36,238 bases of DNA from Myxococcales bacterium (GCA_023248745.1 JAHFDZ010000026.1:1-36238); one strand, 5' to 3'; shown: positions 1 through 9,010, numbered from the stretch's first letter. Notes: generated from the letters alone by a model not told the origin. Translations and numbers: made by a program.

Positions 1-1079
1 ATCCATCCAACGAAATTGCGGACCGGCGTCGACTTCGCAGGACTACGACCCACCATGCGCTCCGTCACGAGTACGAGCCCATGCATGAGGCCCCACGCGA
101 CAAATGTCCATCGAGGTCCGTGCCACAGACCGCAAAGCGTCATCGCGACCGCGAGGGATGCAAGCGACAGAACACGCGAGCGACGCGCGGCGAACGCAAG
201 GGGTGAAAATACGTAGTCGCGAATCCAACGCGAGAGCGACATATGCCAACGTTCCCAAAATTCTTGAATCGAACGTGCGAGGTACGGTCTGTCGAAGTTC
301 TCTGGAAATCGAAAGCCAAAGAGCGTGGCCGACCCAATCGCAAGGTCAGAGTACGCCGAGAAGTCGAAGTAGATCTGCAGAGCAAAACCGATCGTACCGG
401 CCCACCCATCGGTTATCCCAAGCTGAGCGTGCGGCGCAAATACGAGTTCGACATAGGGCCCAATCATGTCGGCGATGACGGTCTTCTTGAACAGGCCCCG
501 CGCGACGCGCGTCCAACCGTCAATCACGGTGACGGCATCAGGTGCTTTGCGATGCTCGAGGGCGTTAGCAATCTCGCCAGGCCTAATAATTGGCCCGTTT
601 ACAAGTTGGGGCCAGAAAGCCTTGAAGAGAAAAAAATCACCGAGCTTTCTGAACGGGGGCTCGCCGGTACTGACATCGACAAGGTAGGCGATCGCTTGAA
701 ACGTGAAGAACGAAATGCCCAGTGGCGCGCCCACCGTGAGCGTATCTGCAGGAGCGGCCTTACCAAGCGCGCTAAGAACGATTCCGTACAGGAACACGCG
801 ATACTTGAAATAGAGCAGCGGCAGTAACAATAAGCTGATGCTCCATGGCAACCAGCGTTCGGGCTCCTTGGCCTTCGCCAGCGCGAGGCCGAGCGCGTAT
901 GTCACGCACGTGACGATGAGCAGCACCGGTACGGCAGCGAGTCCCCAAGTTGCATAGAAAATGTAACTTGTAACGATCAAAAATAAGTTTCGATACCGCA
1001 TTCCAAGCGAACCGAGGAGGGTGTGGATCACCCAAGCCAGCGCCAGAAACACGACGTAACTGTAACTCGAAAAGATCAT
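1..1079 (-). CDS. MBOAT-family O-acyltransferase (AlgI-like), C-terminus cut by window edge
   Basis: Reading leftward from an ATG at 1079 the frame stays open to base 1, so about 359 residues are seen and the C-terminus is missing. The protein starts with hydrophobic helices and carries the family signature DFSAYSDLAIG, then FGFRFPENFDRPY, FWERWHMSLSRWIRDYVF and LWHGPRWTFVAWG. The His of LWHG is the family's proposed catalytic residue. MBOAT proteins of the AlgI type move acyl (usually acetyl) groups across the inner membrane onto a polysaccharide. The start overlaps the stop of the upstream SGNH-like gene by four bases (ATGA), so the two are probably translated together. They would form an acetylation pair like AlgI with AlgX/AlgJ. 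The family is clear; the glycan substrate is inferred from the neighbouring polysaccharide genes. Confidence 0.92.
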   Translation of the reverse strand, partial: MIFSSYSYVVFLALAWVIHTLLGSLGMRYRNLFLIVTSYIFYATWGLAAVPVLLIVTCVTYALGLALAKAKEPERWLPWSISLLLLPLLYFKYRVFLYGIVLSALGKAAPADTLTVGAPLGISFFTFQAIAYLVDVSTGEPPFRKLGDFFLFKAFWPQLVNGPIIRPGEIANALEHRKAPDAVTVIDGWTRVARGLFKKTVIADMIGPYVELVFAPHAQLGITDGWAGTIGFALQIYFDFSAYSDLAIGSATLFGFRFPENFDRPYLARSIQEFWERWHMSLSRWIRDYVFSPLAFAARRSRVLSLASLAVAMTLCGLWHGPRWTFVAWGLMHGLVLVTERMVGRSPAKSTPVRNFVGW

Positions 1080-2230
1080 AATCCAGAATCTCGACGTACC
1101 GGAGAGAGCACCGTCCATTCGGTGTCGAACGCGCGCATCAAGGCATCGGTAAGGCGTGCATGACCCGCTTCGCGGAAGTGCTTGAAGTCGGGCTGCCCGT
1201 AGAGGAGCCCCCATTCGCCCTCCGGTACGGCGTCTTCTAAATTGGCGAACGCAATCTGCTCGGCTTGCGCGAGAGTCGAAACCTCTTGCTTGAACGCTGC
1301 ATACTCTTCGGGTCGGTACGGAGCTTTTGCCTCTGGGTTTATCGGAATGACATAGAAAATAGGGCGCACACCGTTACGTTTTGCGAGCTTCACCGAAAGG
1401 CGCAAGAACTCCATATTGAGTTGGTAGCGCGCGGGCAGGATCGGTCGTTCGGTCGTCGTGCGAATACGAAAGAGCCAATTGCGAAATTCGTACACTTTGA
1501 ATTGGCCAGCAGCGCTGAGCGACGTTCGCTGGCGTGAAAGGGGCAAGGCGCGATCGGCTGCGCTCCGCGTCTTCTCTTCGAGTACGCCGATCGCGGTGCT
1601 CGATGCAGGTTGATCATCGAGCGCGCGTTTGCTCGTGCTCTTGATACGTTCGCAGGCAATCGGAAACGCGCCGGCCTCTTCGTCGCACACATGATTCCAG
1701 AGCGCTTGGACTTCTGGGTTGTCGACCAAAAAGCGCAACATCGCCGGCCGCACGTCAACGTTGCGCAACTTGTCAAAGCACAACCCATAGAGCCACGCAT
1801 TGGGCTTCGTCTCTGGGCGAGCCAGTGTGGCGACAAGCATGAGGAGGGCCTCCTCGTTGTGGAGGTTTGGCGCTACGAGCCCGAACGCCCGAACTCCGCG
1901 CGCAGTCAGCGCCGCGTCGAGTCGGTCCGGGATAGGAAGAGCCCCTTCGCGGGCATCGTTGATTGCGTACGTTTGCGACATCCCCGTCACGAGCACGAGG
2001 GGCGCCTTACGTGAGTCAGGAATCGCATGCCGAGCACTGCCCAAGTCTTCCCCGCAAGACCAGTCGTAGTGAGGTGTTGCGCCAGCTCGATGGCGAAGCA
2101 ACATGAGGTCGCTCTCACGATTGGCGTCAAGCGTTGTGGCCATCTGATTGGCGGCGAAATTGATTGCCGCGAACGCCATCACAAAGGCCGCAATAAAGGC
2201 AATTGCCGGCTTAGAAGGAGATTTGGCCAT
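1076..2230 (-). CDS. SGNH/AlgX-like membrane-anchored O-acetylation protein
   Basis: This 384-residue protein has one N-terminal membrane segment (about 9-28) and then a periplasmic domain. SGNH-hydrolase-like marks are visible: a block-I motif GMSQT at 83-87, with Ser85 as candidate nucleophile, and a C-terminal D348-x-x-H351 pair followed by Gly/His (EAGH). This layout resembles AlgX, AlgJ and DltD-like partners of MBOAT acyltransferases, which pass the acyl group to the glycan outside the membrane. The stop overlaps the MBOAT start by four bases, which strongly supports joint function. No strong ribosome site is seen before the chosen ATG. The exact family is uncertain because similarity outside the motifs is low. 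Confidence 0.75.
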   Translation of the reverse strand: MAKSPSKPAIAFIAAFVMAFAAINFAANQMATTLDANRESDLMLLRHRAGATPHYDWSCGEDLGSARHAIPDSRKAPLVLVTGMSQTYAINDAREGALPIPDRLDAALTARGVRAFGLVAPNLHNEEALLMLVATLARPETKPNAWLYGLCFDKLRNVDVRPAMLRFLVDNPEVQALWNHVCDEEAGAFPIACERIKSTSKRALDDQPASSTAIGVLEEKTRSAADRALPLSRQRTSLSAAGQFKVYEFRNWLFRIRTTTERPILPARYQLNMEFLRLSVKLAKRNGVRPIFYVIPINPEAKAPYRPEEYAAFKQEVSTLAQAEQIAFANLEDAVPEGEWGLLYGQPDFKHFREAGHARLTDALMRAFDTEWTVLSPVRRDSGL

Positions 2231-2303
2231 GCGTCGTTGGGTTGGTTACTCGCCACGGCATCCGCATTCAACGCAGGAATTAGGGATCCGCGCCGTGCGG
2301 CGA

Positions 2304-3134
2304 TCAGCGACGTTGGCGTATGCGCCCGACCGCAACGCGCAACTGCTCCGCACGGGCCGGCCTGGCCGAGATGCCGTAAACGCTCGCCGCACTGTCGACC
2401 GGAAAACCCTCTTGTGTGCGGCCATCGTCAAGCAGCCTGATAAATTCGGTGTAGCCCGCGTCGGCAAGAACACGCTGCGCTGCATTGAGCGGAATGCCCC
2501 GAAGCTTCAGCCGCTCCGGGTTGATGTCGAACGCGACGATTGGCGCATCGGTACGCGCAAGGAGGTTGGGTGCGCCAGTGAGTACATCGGCCGCGAAACA
2601 CGCCGCATCGATCTTGATGAGGTCTACCCGATCGATGTCGGCTTCCTTTAGGTATTCGTCAAGACGTTGAACTTTGCAAGTGGACGCGATCGCATCAGCG
2701 CACACCGTAGCGGTCTCGCCCGCGTCCCTTCCGAGGCCCGATTCAACCAACGTCGCAACGCTTTCGACGCTGTTAAGTCGCATCGACTCGCGCACGCATT
2801 CTGCTAGCGAAGGCGTTGGCTCGAACGTGATGAGACGCCCTGACGAACCAACGAGCTTCGCGAAGAGAACGGTGTACCAACCGAAATTTGCACCGACTTC
2901 GACCACGGTATCGCCCGGCGCAACGAGCGCCGTATAGAGCCTGGTGTGAGGCGGTTCGCACTCACCAAAGAGATCGATGCCGCGCGACATCGGGTCATCG
3001 AGGATGCGAAACCACGCACCATCGCGCGTCTGAACAATTGCTCCCACCCGACTGTATTGTGAAAGCAGCTGAGTGAGGCGAGTGCGTCCACGAATGAAGG
3101 GGTATCGATGCAACAAAAATTCGAACACGTTCAT
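2304..3134 (-). CDS. FkbM-family methyltransferase
   Basis: This is a 276-residue SAM-dependent methyltransferase of the FkbM type, whose members O-methylate sugars or secondary metabolites. Motif I is VVEVGANFGWYT (about 77-88), followed by the adenosine-binding FEP at 104-106 and a KID stretch at 174-176. The usual FkbM sequence after this KID is VEG plus an acidic residue; here it reads KIDAACF, so the conserved Glu and Gly are replaced. That may mean changed chemistry or loss of activity. The start overlaps the stop of the upstream glycosyltransferase (ATGA), so it belongs to the same transcription unit. About 70 bases separate it from the SGNH gene downstream. Confidence 0.85.
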   Translation of the reverse strand: MNVFEFLLHRYPFIRGRTRLTQLLSQYSRVGAIVQTRDGAWFRILDDPMSRGIDLFGECEPPHTRLYTALVAPGDTVVEVGANFGWYTVLFAKLVGSSGRLITFEPTPSLAECVRESMRLNSVESVATLVESGLGRDAGETATVCADAIASTCKVQRLDEYLKEADIDRVDLIKIDAACFAADVLTGAPNLLARTDAPIVAFDINPERLKLRGIPLNAAQRVLADAGYTEFIRLLDDGRTQEGFPVDSAASVYGISARPARAEQLRVAVGRIRQRR

Positions 3135-4009
3135 GCGCCCGACCTATGGGTGGGCGGAAACACGTGGTCGATATGCTTGCCTCGATGTCGAAGCGTTTCG
3201 ACGTACCCACCTGCATGATTGAGTGACGCTACTTGGAGGACCCGGTACGTCGTCTCGCCAATGAATGTTTGCTTGTCCGAATGAAACTCCGGATAGCGTT
3301 GCGCGAGCAGTCGGCCTTCGTCCTTATAGCGCTTAGAAAGCGTCATCCACTTTTGGTCGCCGTGTCTTCGGAAGGCGGCGAGATATTGGCGCAGCTCACC
3401 AAAGCGCACGTTCGCGCGCACAAGGCGGTACCAGAGATCGGCATCCATCATGCAAGAGAGCGATGGATCCAAACCTCCCACCGCTTCGTATGCGCTACGC
3501 CGAAAGAACATCGCGGGCTGATTGAGGTACGTCACGCCAAGGCGCATCAGCCAGGGCATCGCTCGAATGTTGCGATGCATCCGCACGACGCGGGTTCCAG
3601 CGTCGACGAAGGCGAGCCATCCCATCACAACGTCAAGCCGAGGATCCGCAGCGAATGCTTGTCGTACGGCTGCAATGGCTCCGGGAAGAAGAAGATCGTC
3701 AGAATTAATCCATCCAAAAACGTCTCCGCTTGCATGGGCGAACGCGCGTTGAAGTGCCGCTGACTGACCGCCATCGGGTCCCGAATGAAAGTGATCGATC
3801 GCGTGCGCATGACGCTCGATCAGTTCTTTTGATCCATCGGTACTCCCACCGTCGCACACGAAGTACTCGAAGATTTGCTCCCTTTGCGCCATCACTGATC
3901 GCAACGTATCGCGGAGATAGACCACTTGATTGAAACTCGGCGTAACCAACGTGACTGTCGGCGCGGCGATCGCTTGTTGTTTTCCAGGCCCAACGTTAGG
4001 CATTCGCAT
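3131..4009 (-). CDS. Family 2 glycosyltransferase
   Basis: This 292-residue protein has the GT-A fold signature of inverting GT2 enzymes. It begins with TLVTPSFNQ (about 20-28), then the nucleotide-binding CDGGSTDGS at 52-60 and the metal-binding acidic motif WINSDD at 100-105. A later DADLWYRL fits the acceptor-side acidic region. It would transfer a sugar from a nucleotide-sugar donor to a growing lipid-linked glycan at the inner face of the cytoplasmic membrane. No membrane segment is obvious. The ATG is chosen by frame; a second in-frame Met two codons on is equally possible. The stop overlaps the FkbM gene. Donor and acceptor cannot be read from the sequence. Confidence 0.92.
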   Translation of the reverse strand: MRMPNVGPGKQQAIAAPTVTLVTPSFNQVVYLRDTLRSVMAQREQIFEYFVCDGGSTDGSKELIERHAHAIDHFHSGPDGGQSAALQRAFAHASGDVFGWINSDDLLLPGAIAAVRQAFAADPRLDVVMGWLAFVDAGTRVVRMHRNIRAMPWLMRLGVTYLNQPAMFFRRSAYEAVGGLDPSLSCMMDADLWYRLVRANVRFGELRQYLAAFRRHGDQKWMTLSKRYKDEGRLLAQRYPEFHSDKQTFIGETTYRVLQVASLNHAGGYVETLRHRGKHIDHVFPPTHRSGA

Positions 4010-4079
4010 CAGGCATTCTCATCGCAGTAAAGTTTGGGTCTCGCACGCAGCAAACATCCGCCAACATTGAAGCAGGGGC

Positions 4080-5372
4080 TCATGACGCTCGTGGGTGAGC
4101 TTCAATCGAATCGGCGCCCACCGCACTTGTGGCCGTGATCGCGTCGAGCTTGAGCGCGACGCCGAGAATAATTCCCAACGCAACGGCTTCTCGCAGCGTG
4201 TTGAACGACTGGGTAACCATACCGTGCACGACGAAAAACAACGCGCTCGCGATCGCGAACACACCATACGCACGCACAAACGGAGCATGGGGTCGACGTG
4301 AGATAATCATCGCTCCGGAACGAAACAGAAGCGCGAACGCAACGAGATAGGCAACCACTCCGAAGATTCCAGACTCTGCGAGCGTGCTTGTCCAAACATT
4401 GTGCTTGCTTCCGTCTGCTGCAAAGTCGCGACGCTCCCAACCGAAGCCCGAGCCGAAAAAAATATTGCCGGCAAACCATTCGCGAATCTCGTTCTCTGCA
4501 CCTGGCAGGCGAGAGTCATAGGCGCGGTTCTGTCCGAGCTCGCCCGAGTAGCTCGGATCGAGCGTTACCAATCGATCAGACATGATGCGAAGCAGATCGA
4601 CGTCGAGCACGGCTGACGCGACAGCACCAAAAATAGCGAGGCCCAGCGCAAGCAAAGGAACGCCAACGCCAATGATGCGCAAGAGGCTTCGCCGCGATGA
4701 AGCCGGTACAAGAAAGAGAATCGGCAAAATGCCTGCCACGAGCGACACCCAATCGGATCGGCTCAGTGTTGCGATGGCGCCGACGAACGCAACCATCAAC
4801 GCGATCTCATCGAGCCCACGACCGAGTACGACGAGCCTCACGGAAATGGCGTAGGTGAGCAACATCGTTGCAAGCAGCGCGGCGAAGGTACCGTAGTCAA
4901 CCGTTCGAAGTTGGTTCACGTCGCTGAGAGGCACCGCCTGACCTCCGCGGCCGAGCACGAAGGCAATCACCAAACAACCACTGAGCGCACCCGCGAACGC
5001 AAACCACCGAAAGAAAATGCGATAATCAAACTCACGATCCACGATGGCAAAAGCCGCCCACCCACATAGAGGTGCCGCGACAAAATTTCGAAGCGTGAGC
5101 AGAAACTCATAGGTCGCGTTGCCGTTTCTAAGCGCGACGAACGTTCCGCCGAACGTCGCAAAGCCGAACGCCACAAGCAACACAGGCAGCGTTGACACGT
5201 ACGCCGCACCCGTACGAAATGCCGTGCGCCACACGCCAACGACGATGAGTATCAGCATCGCCGCATCCCAAGCGCCCAGGGGAAACCCTACGTTTACCCT
5301 GTACTCGAGCTGAAGCGTACCGCCCAAGCAGGATAGCACGATGAGAACGATGCCCAAAAACCGCGCTGACAT
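4080..5372 (-). CDS. O-antigen ligase/polymerase-like membrane protein (Wzy_C/WaaL type)
   Basis: This 430-residue, very hydrophobic protein has about ten to eleven predicted membrane helices. A large polar loop toward the C-terminus (roughly residues 265-330) contains SRLPGAENE, GSGFGWERR and then HNVWTSTLAESGIFG. The HN-x(9)-G-x-x-G pattern after a long periplasmic loop is typical of the O-antigen ligase/Wzy polymerase superfamily. Such proteins join lipid-linked polysaccharide units to each other or to lipid A core. Ligase and polymerase cannot be separated from sequence alone. It is the first gene of the minus-strand polysaccharide cluster and lies back to back with the flippase gene. Confidence 0.85.
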   Translation of the reverse strand: MSARFLGIVLIVLSCLGGTLQLEYRVNVGFPLGAWDAAMLILIVVGVWRTAFRTGAAYVSTLPVLLVAFGFATFGGTFVALRNGNATYEFLLTLRNFVAAPLCGWAAFAIVDREFDYRIFFRWFAFAGALSGCLVIAFVLGRGGQAVPLSDVNQLRTVDYGTFAALLATMLLTYAISVRLVVLGRGLDEIALMVAFVGAIATLSRSDWVSLVAGILPILFLVPASSRRSLLRIIGVGVPLLALGLAIFGAVASAVLDVDLLRIMSDRLVTLDPSYSGELGQNRAYDSRLPGAENEIREWFAGNIFFGSGFGWERRDFAADGSKHNVWTSTLAESGIFGVVAYLVAFALLFRSGAMIISRRPHAPFVRAYGVFAIASALFFVVHGMVTQSFNTLREAVALGIILGVALKLDAITATSAVGADSIEAHPRAS

Positions 5373-5645
5373 TGATTCGAAGGCTATCCTACCAAGACAT
5401 TCGGAAACGAGAGACCACCGCGGCCCATTTCATCCTCATTTGGTGCTGGAACCTTCAGTCGCATTTGCAAGAAAGCCCGAAAAATCGGATTCCCCAGCCA
5501 CCTTTAGGCGAAACGTCCGGGGAAGTGGGGCAAGTTGAATGGGCCGGTTGAATGTTGGGTTCGCGCGTTGTACCAAGCGCATCGTGCACATTGCCGCAAG
5601 AACGCCATTGCGGCGCTGTGCGAAGGTTGATCAGGAGCTCCCTAC
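5373..5645. other. Divergent intergenic region with hairpin and short direct repeat
   Basis: These 273 bases separate the minus-strand ligase gene from the plus-strand flippase gene, so promoters for both are expected here. I see two copies of TTGAATG 13 bases apart (5535-5541 and 5548-5554). I also see a perfect 7-base stem, GCCGCAA/TTGCGGC (5593-5599 with 5608-5614, loop of 8), about 20 bases before the flippase ribosome site. No convincing -35/-10 pair was found and no coding frame is supported. Confidence 0.4.
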
Positions 5646-7016
5646 GTGAGCGTCACCCAGGACGACCACCGGGCGCGGCGCACCACCCGCATTAAGTGGT
5701 CGATCGTCACCTCGTTGCTCACCAAGCCGTTGGCTTTCATCACGCCAATCATCACCGTTCCGTTATTCCTCAAGTACTTGGGGACCGATCGCTATGGGCT
5801 GTACGAATCGATCGGCGCGCTCACCGTTTGGCTCACGCTCACCAACGCCGGGCTCACGCTCGGACTCATTAACAGGCTGACGGATTGCCACGTTAGTGGC
5901 GATCGCGACAAGGCGAGGCGCTACGTTTCTTCGCTCATGTTCGCGCTGTTGGGCGTGACGATCGTTGTTTCGATGGTGATCACGCTGGCGGTGCCTGCGG
6001 TGGATTGGTCAACGGTCTTCCTAGCGCATTCTGCCGTGGGCGAGCGCGAGACGCCGTGGGCCGTGTGGGTATCGAGCCTCGTAATCGTGTGGGGAATGCT
6101 CGTCGGCGTGCCTCACGCGATTTACTCAGGCTACCAAGAGAATCACCGAAACAACCTTTGGGACGGCCTGGCCAAAGCGGTGACACTCATCGCATGCGTC
6201 GGGATCGTTCATACAGGTTGGGGCCTTGTCGGTGTGATCGTTGCTGCTGCGGGAAGTTCCCTCGCCGTGCGGACGGCGAACGTGTTCGCGTTATTCTTGT
6301 GGGAAAAACCGTGGCTCCGGCCGCATCCGCGCTACTTCGATCGCACGCTTCTTATGGGAACGTTGCGGCAGGGCTTCGGCCTGTTCATCATTGCCTCGTC
6401 GGCACTAGGCATCTTTCAAATCGACAAGCTCGTGATCGGTCACTTCGTGGGCACCGATGCCGTCGCACAGTATTCAGTGGTCAGTCGGCCCTTCCTGCTC
6501 GTGTTCGGTTTGTATTCGACGGTGCTCGCCCCATTATGGCCCGCGCATGGAGAGGCGTTGAAGCGCGGCGACATGGCCTGGGTGCGGCGCGCGTTGCGCT
6601 TGAGCATCGCAGCCGGGTGCGCAATCGTGATGGCGTGCGGCGTGGTGATGTTCTTCTTCGGCAATACCGTGCTGCGCTTGTGGCGCGTACCGGGCATCGA
6701 GGTGTCGCGCTCGCTCGTGCTGGCGATGACGGCACTGTTCGTCTTGTGGACATGGATGAGCAGCATTTCGATCCTGCTCAACTCGGCCAACGTCCTTCGC
6801 GCACAGATGTGGTTCATTTGCTCTCACGCAATCCTCAATGTCATCGTTGCCTGCCTGGTTGCGCGTCCGTACGGAGTTACAGGTGTGGCATGGTCAATCA
6901 GCTTGACCGGTGTCGTCACGAGCGCTTGGGGTTATCCGTGGATGCTAAGACGGTACGTTTGGCGTCCAGCGAATAGCGCAACGCCGCCTTCACCCATTGT
7001 TGGAGCTAGTGCGTGA
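5646..7016 (+). CDS. Wzx-like polysaccharide flippase (MOP superfamily)
   Basis: This is a 456-residue integral membrane protein with about twelve or more hydrophobic helices spread over its whole length. It opens with a short basic cytoplasmic tail followed by SLLTKPLAFITPIITVPLF. The pattern LKYLGTDRYGLYESIGALT, with later repeats of a similar half, is typical of oligosaccharide flippases. These move undecaprenyl-linked glycan units to the periplasmic face of the membrane. The GTG start is supported by AGGAG at 5633-5637, eight bases upstream. Its stop overlaps the next methyltransferase start (GTGA), so these are co-translated. It is the natural partner of the ligase/polymerase on the other strand. 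Confidence 0.88.
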   Translation: MSVTQDDHRARRTTRIKWSIVTSLLTKPLAFITPIITVPLFLKYLGTDRYGLYESIGALTVWLTLTNAGLTLGLINRLTDCHVSGDRDKARRYVSSLMFALLGVTIVVSMVITLAVPAVDWSTVFLAHSAVGERETPWAVWVSSLVIVWGMLVGVPHAIYSGYQENHRNNLWDGLAKAVTLIACVGIVHTGWGLVGVIVAAAGSSLAVRTANVFALFLWEKPWLRPHPRYFDRTLLMGTLRQGFGLFIIASSALGIFQIDKLVIGHFVGTDAVAQYSVVSRPFLLVFGLYSTVLAPLWPAHGEALKRGDMAWVRRALRLSIAAGCAIVMACGVVMFFFGNTVLRLWRVPGIEVSRSLVLAMTALFVLWTWMSSISILLNSANVLRAQMWFICSHAILNVIVACLVARPYGVTGVAWSISLTGVVTSAWGYPWMLRRYVWRPANSATPPSPIVGASA

Positions 7017-7942
7017 GCGATACCCTTCACGCTCGTTGTCCTGTCTGCGACGCCGCCCACACGATCGTGCTTGGCCGCCCGGTTTATCGTCAGCCGCCCA
7101 CAGTCGCGGGTGTTCCCATTCGGCTCGACGATCTTGATCTACTGTGGCGGCGCTGCGCCGCGTGCGGATATCAATTCGTCCACCCCGGCATACCGCAAAG
7201 TCGCTTGCGCGAGTGCTACAGCCAAGCGAGTGCAGGACATTGGGGCACCGACAACGATCACAGCTACGCTCGTTCCTACGCGCACAAGAAGCGCATGCTC
7301 GATCGCTTCTCGGCTGGCAAACGCATCCTCGATTTCGGCTGCTTTGACGGCGGTTTTCTTGCTTACGTGGGCGATGGATATCAGAAGCTCGGCATCGAGC
7401 CTGCAAGCGACGCCGCGAAGGTCGCCGAACAACGCGGCGTCACCATCATTGGTGCAACCATCGCGGACGCCACCGCGGCATCCATTCCTTTCGTCGACGC
7501 GGTCGTATCCTTCGACGTGTTCGAGCACCTGTCCGATCCCGTGAGCGCGCTGCGCGGGTTTTGCCGCTTGCTAAAACCGGGAGGCATCGTCCTGATCGAA
7601 ACGGGTAACAGCGACGAACCTCTTTGGCGGAGAGTAGGCATTCGCCATCCGTATCAATCGATTCCCGAGCACGTGGCCGTATTCAACGAATCCTCGTTGC
7701 GAGAAGCAGGACGGCATGCGGGGCTCGAACTTGTGCACTTCGAAGCGACCGCGCACCAAGAGCTCACACGCACAACCCAAGCGATCTATCGCTTGTACAA
7801 CCTCGCCTACTCTTGCGCGCGCGCGTGGGACAAGGCGGGCGCACCAATGCCAACTTCATTGAAGCGTGTTGCGCAAGGGCCTCTGCCGCGCAGTATGGGC
7901 AACGATCACTTCCTCGCCATCCTTCGCATGCGGACTGCATGA
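7013..7942 (+). CDS. Class I SAM methyltransferase with N-terminal zinc-type cysteine pairs
   Basis: This is a 309-residue protein. The N-terminus has two cysteine pairs, C9/C12 (CPVC) and C48/C51 (CAAC), suggesting a zinc-ribbon head as seen in sugar C-methyltransferases. The Rossmann core follows: motif I ILDFGCFDGGFL (105-116), the acidic GIEP, VVSFDVFEHL and then LLKPGGIVLIETGN. The GTG start overlaps the flippase stop. In a polysaccharide cluster it most likely methylates a nucleotide sugar or a glycan end. The substrate is not visible in the sequence. An ordinary malonyl/ubiquinone-type methyltransferase is less likely because of the cysteine head. Confidence 0.85.
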   Translation: MSDTLHARCPVCDAAHTIVLGRPVYRQPPTVAGVPIRLDDLDLLWRRCAACGYQFVHPGIPQSRLRECYSQASAGHWGTDNDHSYARSYAHKKRMLDRFSAGKRILDFGCFDGGFLAYVGDGYQKLGIEPASDAAKVAEQRGVTIIGATIADATAASIPFVDAVVSFDVFEHLSDPVSALRGFCRLLKPGGIVLIETGNSDEPLWRRVGIRHPYQSIPEHVAVFNESSLREAGRHAGLELVHFEATAHQELTRTTQAIYRLYNLAYSCARAWDKAGAPMPTSLKRVAQGPLPRSMGNDHFLAILRMRTA

Positions 7943-8118
7943 TCCGACGGCGCTTGCGGTCTCTCTCGTGCGAGCTCAATGCGAGCAACGTGGTGCGCAT
8001 CCTCGGTTGAACATGAACGAACTTCGCGCACCATAAGGAGCACTGGCACTTTTCTATCGGACGTCAAACACCACGCGCGACGAACGCCTCACCATTGATC
8101 ACGAAAATGACGTAGAAT

Positions 8119-8139
8119 CTGGGCAAATTCCCAGCTTTT
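8119..8139 (+). terminator. Small hairpin with T-run between two methyltransferase genes
   Basis: CTGGG (8119-8123) pairs with CCCAG (8130-8134) across a 6-base loop, followed by CTTTT. The stem is only 5 bases, so it is at best a weak terminator for the 5646-7942 unit. It may equally be a structure in the leader of the next gene. The surrounding 7943-8170 gap shows no other clear signal. Confidence 0.3.
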
Positions 8140-8170
8140 GTGGAAAAGCAGCCACCCAGCGAAAGACGCG

Positions 8171-8998
8171 ATGAACCTGTCAGCTTCTGAAATTCGTACC
8201 CTCTACAAGACCATTTCTGACGAGTACAACACCACCCCACTTGCGGTCGTAGAGGGTTGGTACCACCAGCCGACCGAGCCCGGATTTCTCGAACTCCAAG
8301 CGGTGATCAAAAGCTTGCCTGAAAATGGCGTGTTCATCGATATCGGGACCGGAAAAGGAATAGCACCCAGGTTGATCAAGCGACTTGGGGCGCGAACGAT
8401 CTCGGTCGACTCGTTGGCCGCAGCCGGTCGTTCCGCGATCGAGAACGTTAAGCTGGCAGGCGTCGAAGGGTATTTTTGTGACGTGAGTCGCGAACGCATT
8501 CCGGTTGAAGACGGTATTGCCGACTGCGTCTTGTTCGCAGATGTGATCGAGCATTTGCTCCATTCACCCAAACCAGTTCTGCAAGAGATATTCCGAGTTT
8601 TGAAGCCAGGCGGAGTGTGCGTCGCCACCACCCCAAATTCGATGCGGCTCACCGTGCGTGCACGGGTACTCGCGGGGTATTCGAACTGGCACGACCTGGA
8701 TGATTTTTTTGATCACGATTTCCACGCGGGTCACCATCACGAGTACACCATCGACGAATTCAAACGGGTGTTCGAGAAGACCAACTTCGAGATTGGCGAA
8801 TTTATCCTCTACGAAGACAGCTTGCGAACCGTCAGCATCGAAGGTGTTGGCGACATCAAGACACAAGACCGAAGCCGGACAACGAAGAAAGCAGAGCCTC
8901 TCGTGGCCCGCTTCGGAAAAAAGATGCTCTTGGCCGTTACGGAGCTATTCCCACGGTTTCGCAGCAACATGCTGCTGGTTGCTCATAAGCGTGCGTAA
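8171..8998 (+). CDS. Class I SAM-dependent methyltransferase
   Basis: The ATG at 8171 gives 275 residues. An upstream TTG at 8138 would add 11 residues but has no ribosome site and overlaps a small hairpin, so the ATG is preferred. The Rossmann fold shows motif I FIDIGTGKG (55-63), an acidic residue at the end of strand 2 (VD at 79-80), the IPVEDGIADCVLFADVIEHLL block and RVLKPGGVCVATTPNSM. This is the ubiE/Methyltransf_11 pattern. The His-rich DHDFHAGHHHEYT stretch after the core could sit at the active site. It follows the flippase-methyltransferase unit by about 230 bases and may act on the same glycan, but the substrate is unknown. Confidence 0.88.
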   Translation: MNLSASEIRTLYKTISDEYNTTPLAVVEGWYHQPTEPGFLELQAVIKSLPENGVFIDIGTGKGIAPRLIKRLGARTISVDSLAAAGRSAIENVKLAGVEGYFCDVSRERIPVEDGIADCVLFADVIEHLLHSPKPVLQEIFRVLKPGGVCVATTPNSMRLTVRARVLAGYSNWHDLDDFFDHDFHAGHHHEYTIDEFKRVFEKTNFEIGEFILYEDSLRTVSIEGVGDIKTQDRSRTTKKAEPLVARFGKKMLLAVTELFPRFRSNMLLVAHKRA

Positions 8999-9010
8999 AC
9001 CGAGCTTCGC

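Noticed and set aside
5470-5530. Possible riboswitch-like structure (CCCGAAAAATCGG and a GGGG/CCCC pairing)
   Set aside because: No match to a known aptamer core such as c-di-GMP or cobalamin; pairing is weak.
6005-6976. 323-codon frame overlapping the flippase gene
   Set aside because: Same strand but another frame; highly basic product with no family, inside a clear membrane protein gene.
8046-8061. Sigma-54 promoter before the second methyltransferase (TGGCAC at 8046)
   Set aside because: The GC pair of the -12 element is missing.
8138-8170. TTG start for the second methyltransferase
   Set aside because: No ribosome site and it overlaps a hairpin; the ATG at 8171 fits better.
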